From positions 1-64,000 of the forward strand of contig JAZSFK010000043.1 of NCBI GenBank assembly GCA_045532175.1: a DNA stretch of 64,000 nucleotides, given 5' to 3'. A model generated the notes under the pieces. That model did not search any database. It was not told the DNA's origin and saw only the letters and a list, made by a program, of their open reading frames with translations. Below are positions 27,264 to 35,946 of this stretch, one piece after another. Position 1 is the first letter of the stretch, and every line of letters starts with the position of its first letter. A program made the position numbers and the translations under genes. Source of the stretch: Fimenecus sp045532175 (GTDB taxonomy: Bacteria > Bacillota > Clostridia > Oscillospirales > Acutalibacteraceae).

Positions 27264-27878
27264 TTATATATTATTAACTTTTCTATATCTTTCAATAAAT
27301 ATATCTCTGTTCTCAAGCATATATTTTATTTCATTTATGAAATCAATATATTCCTTGTCATCAACATAATGCTTTGCATATCCATTGTCACCATATTTAT
27401 CAGATGTATGTCGATAAGCACGTTCAAGCATTTCTGCTGTTGTTGAATCAGGTTGATGTTTTAGTGTGTAGGAGTGAGTTCTTCTAAAAAACTCGTCAAC
27501 ATCAGTTGAACGGTCAGCAGATGATATAATTTTTCCGTAAGCACTTCGTGGTATGTGATTTGCGGATGCTCTGTGGTCTTCTATTGCCTCTTTAATAACC
27601 AATCTTTCTTCATCAGAAAAAAATTTTTTCATATCTTCGTTATTATAGAATATTTGTGCAGATATTATCTCGTGATTATTCTTATCAATATAATGAGCAA
27701 TATCATGAAAACAGGCAATAGCATATAGAACATTTAAATCAATGTTGTCAAACTGTTCGGCAAATTTTAAGCAACGATTTACAACATAGTTGATATGTTC
27801 AATACCATGACCACTCTCATTTTTTGAATATTCAGGAAGAATGTTATTCTCAATATATTCAATCAGTTTTTCGTTCAT
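27264..27878 (-). CDS. HD-domain phosphohydrolase
   Basis: This 204-residue protein has the metal-binding HD pattern: a first histidine in HGIEHINYV, the HD pair in ACFHDIAHY, a histidine in EDHRASANH and the last aspartate in SSADRSTD. It is most like small YedJ-type HD hydrolases; the substrate is not known. The ATG at 27878 is chosen because GGTGATTAA precedes it, and this also contains the stop codon of the gene upstream. Last gene of a four-gene operon. Confidence 0.82.
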   Translation of the reverse strand: MNEKLIEYIENNILPEYSKNESGHGIEHINYVVNRCLKFAEQFDNIDLNVLYAIACFHDIAHYIDKNNHEIISAQIFYNNEDMKKFFSDEERLVIKEAIEDHRASANHIPRSAYGKIISSADRSTDVDEFFRRTHSYTLKHQPDSTTAEMLERAYRHTSDKYGDNGYAKHYVDDKEYIDFINEIKYMLENRDIFIERYRKVNNI

Positions 27879-27879
27879 T

Positions 27880-28368
27880 TTAATCACCAAGATAATTAGA
27901 TATAATGCTCCAAGCATCAATTAGTTTATCCATCCCCCATCCTGCATTTGCTGGTGATGTAGATGGTAGACAATTTGCATCACGATTTATTACTTTTCTA
28001 ATGTATTTATTATAATATTTTTCTGCGGTTTTACCGTTTACAAAGATTTGCTGTATTTCAGCATTTTCAAGAATTTCACTCAAATCATTTGCAACAACAT
28101 TTTTAATCGAACTGTCAGAACTGCCTGTAATATCGCAAGACGCAATAACATCCCACACGGCAATATTATTTGAGAGTAAAAATCTTCTTTTTTCTTCGAT
28201 TGTCATAGGTGTTTCAGCACTTAAAACAGCCGAAATAACTTTCCAAAATCTGTTTTGCGGATGACCGTAGAAAAACATCTGTTCACGGGATTTAACAGAC
28301 GGAAAACTACCTAAAATAAGTATTTTAGAGTTCTTATCATATAATGGTGGAAATGGGTGTTGTGGCAT
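27880..28368 (-). CDS. Hypoxanthine-DNA glycosylase, MUG-like
   Basis: This 162-residue protein is in the uracil-DNA glycosylase superfamily and fits the hypoxanthine (deoxyinosine) DNA glycosylase family (TIGR04274-like). It has LILGSFPSVKSREQ with FYGHPQNRFW near residues 18-45 and LPSTSPANA near 138-146. It would remove deaminated adenine from DNA. It is 1 bp after the radical SAM gene. Whether it favours hypoxanthine or uracil cannot be read from sequence alone. Confidence 0.85.
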   Translation of the reverse strand: MPQHPFPPLYDKNSKILILGSFPSVKSREQMFFYGHPQNRFWKVISAVLSAETPMTIEEKRRFLLSNNIAVWDVIASCDITGSSDSSIKNVVANDLSEILENAEIQQIFVNGKTAEKYYNKYIRKVINRDANCLPSTSPANAGWGMDKLIDAWSIISNYLGD

Positions 28369-28369
28369 A

Positions 28370-29143
28370 TTAATTTCTCCCGAAAATCTTCTTTTTGGGG
28401 TGATATGTCGTGAGTATATCGTCGATATCCTGTTTATAAAAATTACTATTTAGAATATCACCGTTTGCACTAAAGCAAATAGCACGAATATCTGTAGGGT
28501 CTTCTTCGTAGGGATTTTTCTTCAGTTTACTTAAATCAAAATATTCTGAAAGATATTTAACTGCACTACCACTTGGAAAAATGATATTCCCCTCGCTCGA
28601 TTCTATATCTAATATGTTGAATTCTTCAAGCAGTTTTCTAGTAATAATATTATATGAATTATTATCTTCGGAACTAACAAGCCATGCAGGATGAACATAT
28701 ATTTTAACATTTTGTTTTTTTATAGCTTTTGCAAATGCTTCTACATATTCAAGTGGTATAGTTTCTTGATGAAAAGCATCGACGGAAAGTAAAATTTCAT
28801 TAACTCCACTATCAATTAGCGTTTGGGCAACATAATTAATTTTTTCATAGTCTTTACTAAAATATCCATTTGTTATAAGCTGTCTTAGGGGAATATTCAT
28901 TTCTTTTGCAGCATTATGTATGGCACAAACTGTTTCAAAACATAACAAAGGTTCACCACCGAATGTCATAACTGAATTTATATTGTATTCTTTAGAAATC
29001 TTATAAATTGCATTTACTGCTAAATCTTTATCAATTCTGTCACTACTTATATGTTCCCCTTGAGAACAATGTTTACATCGACCTGTACAAGCCATAGTAA
29101 CAACAAATTCTATTCTATTAAGATTTTTAAGGTAATTGTTCAT
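28370..29143 (-). CDS. Radical SAM protein
   Basis: This 257-residue protein has the radical SAM cluster motif Cys19-x3-Cys23-x2-Cys26 (CTGRCKHC), followed by the GGEPLL SAM-binding motif near residue 62. There is no C-terminal SPASM-type cysteine cluster, only single cysteines. The ending has a short lysine-rich tail. It follows a P-loop kinase-like gene by 4 bp and precedes the DNA glycosylase, which gives no clear role. The reaction is unknown. Confidence 0.85.
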   Translation of the reverse strand: MNNYLKNLNRIEFVVTMACTGRCKHCSQGEHISSDRIDKDLAVNAIYKISKEYNINSVMTFGGEPLLCFETVCAIHNAAKEMNIPLRQLITNGYFSKDYEKINYVAQTLIDSGVNEILLSVDAFHQETIPLEYVEAFAKAIKKQNVKIYVHPAWLVSSEDNNSYNIITRKLLEEFNILDIESSEGNIIFPSGSAVKYLSEYFDLSKLKKNPYEEDPTDIRAICFSANGDILNSNFYKQDIDDILTTYHPKKKIFGRN

Positions 29144-29147
29144 TTTA

Positions 29148-29645
29148 TTACACCATACTTTTTTCGATTATATACTCATCCGCTTCTTTTCTAGATTTAA
29201 AAATTATCACTCGTTTTTCTTCCTTGTATTTCTCGATTAGCTCATAAATATACGGTAATGTTTTTTCGGAAAATTCTTCAATAAATTGCTTGAATTCAGG
29301 GTCTAATTCTGTTTCGAGCCACGGTAAGTCATAGCGACCTTTTCCAATTCTTTCAATTGCACCCTGTAAACAAACTTCTGTTGGTAAATCAAAGAGAAAA
29401 ACCGTGTCACATTCTTTAAGTCGCATTTCAACTGTTCTTTTATAATTACCATCAATTATCCATTTGTCATTATTAAATATTTCTTGTATTCTTTCATCAA
29501 AATCTTCTCTTGATATATGTGTTTTATCAGGCTTGTGCCATATAGCATCAAGATAATACAATGGTAACCCCGTACATTTATTCAGTTTTTCAGCAAAAGT
29601 TGTTTTACCCGAACCCGGACAACCTATTACAATTACTTTATTCAT
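29148..29645 (-). CDS. Adenylate kinase-like P-loop protein (FlaR/topology modulator type)
   Basis: This 165-residue protein has Walker A GCPGSGKTTFA at 8-18 and a following YYLDAIWHKPDKTHISREDF, typical of the small kinase-like proteins annotated as DNA topology modulation protein FlaR. Their true function is not established; they resemble shikimate or adenylate kinases. It heads the operon leading to the radical SAM, glycosylase and HD genes. Its ribosome binding site is of the GGTG type. Confidence 0.82.
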   Translation of the reverse strand: MNKVIVIGCPGSGKTTFAEKLNKCTGLPLYYLDAIWHKPDKTHISREDFDERIQEIFNNDKWIIDGNYKRTVEMRLKECDTVFLFDLPTEVCLQGAIERIGKGRYDLPWLETELDPEFKQFIEEFSEKTLPYIYELIEKYKEEKRVIIFKSRKEADEYIIEKSMV

Positions 29646-29660
29646 AATCTACACCAAAAT

Positions 29661-29697
29661 ATATAAAGCATCTCTATAAAGAAGAGATGCTTTATAT
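29661..29697 (-). terminator. Terminator after the cwlD-radA operon
   Basis: ATATAAAGCATCTCT pairs with AGAGATGCTTTATAT (29661-29675 with 29683-29697) around a short loop. On the minus strand it is followed by ATTTT. Confidence 0.8.
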
Positions 29698-29709
29698 AAT
29701 TAAATACAA

Positions 29710-29898
29710 TTATTTAATAACTTTGTCAAATAATAAATTAACACCTTTTTCGGCGGTTTTTGCTAATTTATCAACAGACATTTTCTTCTTTTCTTTTAAG
29801 GGTTGACCATATTTTTTTGTCATTTTTCCTGCCTTCGAGAGAACAATTCCCATTGTTGCTATCGCACCTATATAAGAAATCAAATATCCTTTTTTCAT
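29710..29898 (-). CDS. Small membrane-anchored basic protein
   Basis: This is a 62-residue protein with one N-terminal membrane helix (about 3-21) and a strongly basic remainder containing KKYGQPLKEKKKMS. The ATG at 29898 is preferred to a GTG at 29907 because GGTGATTAA precedes it. I do not recognise a family. It is the last gene of the cwlD-radA operon, directly after the GME-fold-like gene. Confidence 0.65.
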   Translation of the reverse strand: MKKGYLISYIGAIATMGIVLSKAGKMTKKYGQPLKEKKKMSVDKLAKTAEKGVNLLFDKVIK

Positions 29899-29899
29899 A

Positions 29900-30655
29900 T
29901 TAATCACCGTCTTTTTCCATTATCGGAGTAATACTTCCTATATCTGTTAAAGGCTTTCCTTTAATATCAATATATTTTACACCATTATCATACAGGAAAT
30001 TTTTGATTTTGTCAAAGTCTGAATGTGTTGATAAATCACCGTTAAACAATAACAAGCTTTTATCCACCAATCCACAGCATCCGCCAATAAAGCCGTAATC
30101 ATATTTATTTATGCGTACACTCCCCTTTTCTATTAAAAGAGAATTTATATTATCATACTGCAAAACCGCGTTATAGACCGATTTATCATCAGTTATGATA
30201 GTATTATATCCGCAAATACAAACAGAACATTTTGAATATCCTTGTTTAACATCAATAATCTTTTTATTAGGTAAAAATTCAACAACATTTTCTGTCAAAA
30301 TAGTCTTATTGCAGATAATAAAGTCACCAATATCTGCAAAATTCAACAAGCAATCATTTGGATATGGTGATTTGACATCATCAATTAAAACATATTTCCC
30401 GCCATTATTTTTTATAAAATTACAAAGTTCTGTTTGATGCTTATCCACTAAAAATGTAGATTTCCCAACATAATTCGCCAAAATATCGGCATGAAGGCTT
30501 ACAGGAGCATCTAAAAGTTTGTTTTGTGTTACATTAACAACTTTTACCGCTAATTCATCAAACACATTTTTAAGGGCATTATCGTCGCAATTTGCAAAAA
30601 CTGTTGTAACTTTACTACTCGGCAGATTTGGATTACTTAAAAATCTTTCACTCAA
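29900..30655 (-). CDS. DUF6873-like protein, possible GME fold
   Basis: This 251-residue protein recalls the DUF6873 family, thought to share the arginine deiminase (GME) fold. Segments that suggest this are SLHADILANYV, QGYSKCSVCICG, GGCCGLVDKSLLLFNGDL, and DIGSITPI near the end. Catalytic residues of true deiminases are not obvious. It overlaps radA by 4 bp (ATGA) and is followed by the small membrane protein. Function unknown; family call tentative. Confidence 0.6.
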   Translation of the reverse strand: MSERFLSNPNLPSSKVTTVFANCDDNALKNVFDELAVKVVNVTQNKLLDAPVSLHADILANYVGKSTFLVDKHQTELCNFIKNNGGKYVLIDDVKSPYPNDCLLNFADIGDFIICNKTILTENVVEFLPNKKIIDVKQGYSKCSVCICGYNTIITDDKSVYNAVLQYDNINSLLIEKGSVRINKYDYGFIGGCCGLVDKSLLLFNGDLSTHSDFDKIKNFLYDNGVKYIDIKGKPLTDIGSITPIMEKDGD

Positions 30656-32028
30656 TTCATAATCGCCTCAAATGCTTGTCTGATATTTTTTGCCGGAACA
30701 ATCTCAATTTCATTAAAGATATATTTGGGTAATTTTGAGTAGTTATGATATGGTATAACACACTTTTCAAAGCCTAGTTTTGCCGCTTCTTTTATTCTCT
30801 GCTCACAATTATTTACAGAACGAATCTCCCCTGCCAATCCGATTTCACCGAAAGCAAGTGTTTTGTCAGGTACAACAACATCTTTTAAACTTGAAACAAT
30901 AGCGAGTGCAATTGACAAATCGGCCGCAGTTTCATCAATGCGAAGCCCACCAATAACATTTGTATAGCAATCCATATTTCCGAGGAAATAACCGCAACGC
31001 TTTTCAAGTACAGCAATAAGCATTGCCATTCGGCTGTAATCAATTCCGGTTGCCATTCTGCGAGGATTACCAAATCCGCTTGGAGTAACAAGACTTTGAA
31101 CCTCTGCAAGAATAGGACGGGACCCCTCCATAAGACATGCAACGCAAGTTCCTGATACATTATGCGGTTTACCCGAAATAAGCATTAAAGATGGGTTTTC
31201 AACCTCACATAGACCATTATCAAGCATTTCAAACACGCCAATTTCGTTTGTTGAGCCATAACGGTTTTTAACTGCACGCAAAATACGATAAGAAGTATTG
31301 CGGTCACCCTCGAAATACAGAACACAGTCAACAATATGTTCAAGAACTTTTGGTCCGGCAATATTACCATCTTTATTGACATGGCCTACAAGAAATATCG
31401 GAATATTTGATGCTTTTGCGGTTCTTGTGAATAAATTTGTTGATTCACGTACTTGAGTAACACTCCCCGGTGATGAATTCAACTCACTAATTTCCATTGT
31501 TTGAATTGAGTCAACAATTACAATATCGGGCTTTTCTGATTGAATATACTCACAGATATATTGTGCATCAGTTTCACAAAGTATTGATAGGTTTTCGGTG
31601 GCTACATTAAGTCTTGATGCACGAAGCTTAATTTGATGTGCAGACTCCTCACCTGATACATAATGAATTTTCAAGTCCTCACCCAGAAACTCACAAATCT
31701 GCAAAAGAATTGTTGATTTACCAATACCGGGGTCACCGCTTAAAAGTACAACAGAGCCCTTGACAAGACCTCCGCCGAGAACACGATTGAGTTCATTTAA
31801 ACCTGTATCATATCTATGCCCTGTGTCAGCAGTTATTTCTGCAAGAGGATACGCCTTACTTCTATTGGAACCTACAAGACTCTTTGACATAGGTTTATCC
31901 TTTACAACGGTTATAATTTCCTCATTTAGAGTGTTCCATTCGTTACAACCCGGACATTGACCGAGCCAACGTGGTGTTTCATACCCACATTCACTGCAAA
32001 TATATACTGATTTAGATTTCTGAGCCAT
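30652..32028 (-). CDS. radA: DNA repair protein RadA
   Basis: RadA is a RecA-like helicase for branch migration in recombination. The 458-residue protein has a zinc finger (Cys11, Cys14, Cys25, Cys28), Walker A GDPGIGKST at 98-106, the KNRYG RadA motif near 257, and a C-terminal Lon-protease-like domain without catalytic function. The start overlaps cwlD by 17 bp and follows GGAGG. Confidence 0.97.
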   Translation of the reverse strand: MAQKSKSVYICSECGYETPRWLGQCPGCNEWNTLNEEIITVVKDKPMSKSLVGSNRSKAYPLAEITADTGHRYDTGLNELNRVLGGGLVKGSVVLLSGDPGIGKSTILLQICEFLGEDLKIHYVSGEESAHQIKLRASRLNVATENLSILCETDAQYICEYIQSEKPDIVIVDSIQTMEISELNSSPGSVTQVRESTNLFTRTAKASNIPIFLVGHVNKDGNIAGPKVLEHIVDCVLYFEGDRNTSYRILRAVKNRYGSTNEIGVFEMLDNGLCEVENPSLMLISGKPHNVSGTCVACLMEGSRPILAEVQSLVTPSGFGNPRRMATGIDYSRMAMLIAVLEKRCGYFLGNMDCYTNVIGGLRIDETAADLSIALAIVSSLKDVVVPDKTLAFGEIGLAGEIRSVNNCEQRIKEAAKLGFEKCVIPYHNYSKLPKYIFNEIEIVPAKNIRQAFEAIMN

Positions 32029-32725
32029 TTTTGACCTCCGAAATATTATAGTTTATTATTCCTAAGGCAATTGATATTGCCATTTTTTCTTGATAATTAA
32101 TATCCTTCAAACTTGAAAGTTCGTTGTCATTGGATAAAAAACCACACTCAACCATTACCGTTGGTTTTGTTGCATTATATAGCAAATAAATATCAGTACC
32201 TGATTTTTTTATTATACGTTTATTGTCTGGTTGTAAGTGACTAGATATTGATTTTTGAATAAAATCCGCCAATATTTTACTCTCATTATTGTTAGGTGAA
32301 TAAAAGGTTTGTGCTCCATATACATTTTTATCACTAAATTTATTTTGGTGAACACTTATATATAAACAATTATCATATTGATTCATAATCGCAAAACGAT
32401 TTTTTATATCTGATATTTTTCGTTGTCTTATGGTGTCGCCTGATGAGTGTATTGCAGTGTCAGTAGTTCGTATAAGATGAGTTTTATAACCCATTATTGT
32501 TAATATATCATTAAGTTTTAATGTAATTTGTAAATTTAAATCTTTTTCAAGCGTACCATCGTCAGCAACTGCTCCGCCATCTTCACCACCGTGACCTGCA
32601 TCTATAACAATAATTGGTAAATTACTTTGTGAAATATTGTATGAAGAAACTTGTTGAATTCTAGAAAACAACAAAGCGAATATAATAACAACTGTTGCAA
32701 GAATTAATGAAATGTATTTTTTCAA
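32012..32725 (-). CDS. cwlD: N-acetylmuramoyl-L-alanine amidase CwlD
   Basis: CwlD makes muramic-delta-lactam in the spore cortex, needed for germination. From the TTG at 32725 the protein is 237 residues, with an N-terminal membrane or signal helix (about 2-22) and an Amidase_3 domain. The zinc site is visible as VIDAGHGGEDGGAV, a glutamate in LEKDLNLQI, SVHQNKF, and the catalytic glutamate in VMVECGFLSN. GGTGATTAA precedes the TTG, which favours it over the open frame back to 32764. General wall-hydrolase amidases are the alternative. Confidence 0.88.
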   Translation of the reverse strand: MKKYISLILATVVIIFALLFSRIQQVSSYNISQSNLPIIVIDAGHGGEDGGAVADDGTLEKDLNLQITLKLNDILTIMGYKTHLIRTTDTAIHSSGDTIRQRKISDIKNRFAIMNQYDNCLYISVHQNKFSDKNVYGAQTFYSPNNNESKILADFIQKSISSHLQPDNKRIIKKSGTDIYLLYNATKPTVMVECGFLSNDNELSSLKDINYQEKMAISIALGIINYNISEVKNGSEI

Positions 32726-32801
32726 TTTAATCACCCATAAATTATATGGATAATTCTTGTTCAATATAATTCTACAATATCATAAATCTTTTTACAAGCA
32801 A

Positions 32802-32834
32802 AAAAATTAAGCGTACAGAAAAAACTGTACGCTT
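32802..32834 (-). terminator. Terminator after rpsB-tsf
   Basis: AAGCGTACAG pairs with CTGTACGCTT (32809-32818 with 32825-32834). On the minus strand it is followed by AATTTTTTT. Confidence 0.9.
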
Positions 32835-32853
32835 TTGTGGACATTTTTATAAA

Positions 32854-33954
32854 TTATAACATGCTTGCAATTTCTGCAGCAAAGTTATCTTCTTTCTTTT
32901 CAATGCCTTCGCCTTTTTCAAAACGAACAAAGTTTGGAACTTTAATGTCAGCTCCAAGTGCCTTAGCAACTGAATTAACATAACCGTGTACATCACCATC
33001 GAAAAGGTCTGAACGAACGAATGTCTGTTCAAGAAGACAAACTTCTTTAATCTGCTTTGCAAGACGGCCCTGAACAAGACCAACGAAAATCTTGTTTTCA
33101 GAGATTTCAGCCTTATGTGAAATCGCAATTTCAGCCATTGTAGCATAAGCTTCCTTTGAAATGAAGTTTACAAAGTTCTTTCTCTGCTTCTGGTCAAGAC
33201 CATTGTAGATGTTAGCATCTTCATCGCTCCACTTCTTATCATTGATAGCTTCAGTAATAATGCTGTTAAGAATCGGAACAGGAAGTGAATCAGGCTTGTT
33301 GAGTGCGCTGTCAATTGTAATTGACTTCATCTTTGCAAGCTCTTCATCAGAAATATTAGCCTTGCTTAAATATTCAGGGTTCATAGCTGCAATCTGCATA
33401 GCAACATTCTTACCCATTGCATCAAATTCAGGATTTGCTGCTGTTTCATCGTCAACATCAAATGCAACGATAACACCAACAGTACCACCTGCGTGGATAT
33501 ATGTTGCTGTGTGACCTTCAACAAGAGCAAATCTACGAACTTTCATATTTTCACGAAGAGCAAGGAAAACCTCCTGTACTTCTTCATCAACTGTTTTGTC
33601 AGAATCAACTGCTTTTGTAGCGAGAAGAGCTTCAACATCAGCAGGTTTTGCAGCAACAACTGTTTTAACAACTTTAGCTGCAAGGTTAACAAAAGGTTCG
33701 CCCTTCGCAACAAAGTCTGTTTCACAGTTAATTTCAACAAGAGCACCTGCATTAGAGTCACTATAAGCAGCAACTACACCTTCAGCAGCAACACGGCTTG
33801 CCTTTTTAGCTGCAGAAGCAAGACCTTTTTCTCTAAGGATTTCAATTGCTTTTTCAATATCACCGTCTGTTTCAACGAGAGCTTTTTTACAATCCATCAT
33901 ACCAACGCCTGTCTTCTCACGAAGAGCCTGTACGTCTTTTGCAGTAAATGCCAT
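32854..33954 (-). CDS. tsf: Elongation factor Ts
   Basis: EF-Ts exchanges GDP for GTP on EF-Tu. From the ATG at 33954, after GGAGG, it has 366 residues, about 70 more than usual. The N-terminal domain (LREKTGVGMMDCKKAL, 12-26) and the core CETDFVAK (77-84) are normal, as are EVCLLEQ (304-310) and FVRFEKGEGIEKK (342-354). The extra length lies mainly between about 211 and 287, where a helical segment rich in charged residues is inserted. Downstream of rpsB in the standard order. Confidence 0.95.
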   Translation of the reverse strand: MAFTAKDVQALREKTGVGMMDCKKALVETDGDIEKAIEILREKGLASAAKKASRVAAEGVVAAYSDSNAGALVEINCETDFVAKGEPFVNLAAKVVKTVVAAKPADVEALLATKAVDSDKTVDEEVQEVFLALRENMKVRRFALVEGHTATYIHAGGTVGVIVAFDVDDETAANPEFDAMGKNVAMQIAAMNPEYLSKANISDEELAKMKSITIDSALNKPDSLPVPILNSIITEAINDKKWSDEDANIYNGLDQKQRKNFVNFISKEAYATMAEIAISHKAEISENKIFVGLVQGRLAKQIKEVCLLEQTFVRSDLFDGDVHGYVNSVAKALGADIKVPNFVRFEKGEGIEKKEDNFAAEIASML

Positions 33955-34026
33955 TTTCTTTTCCTCCAATATAATCGATTTTAAAACAGCCCGTAACCAT
34001 TAAGCCACGGGCTATAAATTCATAAA

Positions 34027-34767
34027 TTATTCAGTAACTTCTTCAGCTACTGTTTCTTCTGCTTCAACAGCAACGTCCATCTGTTCGCCCTGTCTGCCTT
34101 CAATAATAGCATCAGCCATAGCACCTGCAATAAGTTTTACTGCACGGATAGCATCGTCGTTACCAGGGATAACGTAGTCAACATCATCAGGGTCACAGTT
34201 TGTATCAACAATAGCGATTACAGGGATACCGAGCTTTTTAGCTTCTGCAACTGCAATCTTTTCTTTTCTTGGGTCAACAATGAACATAGCAGCTGGCTGC
34301 TTTTTCATTTCTGTGATACCGCCAATGTACTTTTCAAGCTTTTCAATTTCAAGCTCGTACTTTGCAACTTCCTTCTTTGGAAGAAGGTCAAATGTTCCGT
34401 CTTCCTGCATAGCCTTAAGCTGAGCAAGTCTCTTAATTCTCTGCTTGATTGTTGTGAAGTTTGTGAGCATACCACCAAGCCAACGAGCATTAACATAAGG
34501 CATACCGCAACGCATTGCTTCTTCCTTAACTGAGCTCTGAGCCTGTTTCTTTGTGCCTACAAAAAGAACTTCGCCACCGTTTTCAGCAACTTCCTTAATT
34601 ACCTTGTAAGCCTCTTCAAGTTTCTTTACTGTTTTCTGAAGGTCAATGATATAAATACCATTTCTTTCAGTGAAGATGTATTCAGCCATTTTAGGGTTCC
34701 ATCTTCTTGTCTGGTGTCCGAAATGAACACCTGCCTCGAGTAACTGTTTCATAGATACTACTGACAT
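34027..34767 (-). CDS. rpsB: 30S ribosomal protein S2
   Basis: This 246-residue protein is ribosomal protein S2, with LLEAGVHFGHQTRRWNPKM at 9-27 and the later DPRKEKIAVAEA and VIPGNDDAIRAVKL blocks. The C-terminal tail is acidic. GGAGG precedes the ATG. It is followed by tsf, and both are made from a promoter at 34871-34899 with a leader of about 95 bases. Confidence 0.98.
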   Translation of the reverse strand: MSVVSMKQLLEAGVHFGHQTRRWNPKMAEYIFTERNGIYIIDLQKTVKKLEEAYKVIKEVAENGGEVLFVGTKKQAQSSVKEEAMRCGMPYVNARWLGGMLTNFTTIKQRIKRLAQLKAMQEDGTFDLLPKKEVAKYELEIEKLEKYIGGITEMKKQPAAMFIVDPRKEKIAVAEAKKLGIPVIAIVDTNCDPDDVDYVIPGNDDAIRAVKLIAGAMADAIIEGRQGEQMDVAVEAEETVAEEVTE

Positions 34768-34870
34768 TGTTTTTTCCTCCTTATTTTATCCTCTGTACAG
34801 GTCAACTTCTAACGGGACATTTATTCAATGCAATACCATTAAAATCACTGCACATGCGAATTGCTGAAAA

Positions 34871-34899
34871 ATTATACCACAAGAAATTACTGAATGCAA
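34871..34899 (-). promoter_or_regulatory. Promoter of rpsB-tsf
   Basis: On the minus strand TTGCAT (34899-34894), a 17-base spacer and TATAAT (34876-34871), with a TG one base before the -10 box (extended -10). Ribosomal protein leaders of this kind may be bound by their product, but I saw no clear S2 site. Confidence 0.8.
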
Positions 34900-34914
34900 G
34901 TGTTTTTTTAATAT

Positions 34915-35946
34915 TTACGTATATGTTTCACATTTTTTATTTTCATCATAATACACTGATATTTCGTTCCCGTTACTGGTAACAGTAATATTTCCATGAT
35001 ATAAAGTAAGATATGTATCAATATTGCATTCTTCTAACCTATCAATAACATTATGATTCGGATGATTAAAATTGTTACCACTACCATATGAGATAATCGC
35101 AATCTGTGGATTAACAGATGACAAATAGGATTCCGTCGTAGAAGTATTGCTTCCATGATGTCCAACCTTTAATAAATCAGCCGAAACATCAATTCCTTCT
35201 TTTATAAGGTTATTTTCAACACTCTTTTCTGCATCCCCCTGAAAAAGAAAGGAATTATCCCCATATGAAATTTTTAAAACAATTGACATATTATTAAGGT
35301 CTTTAAAAGATTTGGTAGGACTCAGTATATCAACCTTCGCCGAACCTAATTGAAATGAGTCTAAATCAATGGATGCAATTGGATTGACATTATTATCAAC
35401 TATTGATTTCAGCAAACTTTTATGCGCAATAGTATCTGCATCATGACTATCAGAAATTTTAGGCATAATAATGTTTTTAACAGTACATTTTTCTATAATC
35501 AATTCTGCATTTCCCATATGGTCATCATGCTGATGTGTTACAACAAGATAATCGACCTCATCGATATCCAATGCAATTAACGCATTCAGGATTTCCTTTT
35601 TATGATTAACGGTTGACGTGTCTATTATCATGACAGAGTCATCACAAATAACAATAGAACAATCGCCTTGACCTACATTAAGAAAATAAACTGCAAAGTT
35701 TGAATCCATTTTCATAAGCCCGTCTGAAACGTTATAAAAAGAATATAACGTACCATGGGATACTATATTGAAAACAAGTAACGCACAATTAACAACAACA
35801 AATATAACAATTACTATTGAATATAAAAGAAAGCGCTTCTTCTTGAATCTTCTGTTAAGAAAAGATGTAACTCTATTCTTACGAAAATTATATGCATTAG
35901 GATTTTCTTTTCCGCTTTTGTATATTTGTTCTTCTTTTTCTGTCAT
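34915..35946 (-). CDS. ComEC-like metallo-beta-lactamase-fold hydrolase
   Basis: This 343-residue protein has one membrane helix near the N-terminus (about 39-60) and an outside metallo-beta-lactamase domain like the C-terminal part of ComEC. The metal site reads THQHDDHMGN near residue 139-148, with a later KVGHHGS. ComEC itself is a DNA-uptake channel; this protein lacks the channel domain, so a nuclease or other hydrolase role outside the membrane is an inference. The start overlaps the YgiQ-type gene by 50 bp and follows AAGGA. Confidence 0.85.
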   Translation of the reverse strand: MTEKEEQIYKSGKENPNAYNFRKNRVTSFLNRRFKKKRFLLYSIVIVIFVVVNCALLVFNIVSHGTLYSFYNVSDGLMKMDSNFAVYFLNVGQGDCSIVICDDSVMIIDTSTVNHKKEILNALIALDIDEVDYLVVTHQHDDHMGNAELIIEKCTVKNIIMPKISDSHDADTIAHKSLLKSIVDNNVNPIASIDLDSFQLGSAKVDILSPTKSFKDLNNMSIVLKISYGDNSFLFQGDAEKSVENNLIKEGIDVSADLLKVGHHGSNTSTTESYLSSVNPQIAIISYGSGNNFNHPNHNVIDRLEECNIDTYLTLYHGNITVTSNGNEISVYYDENKKCETYT

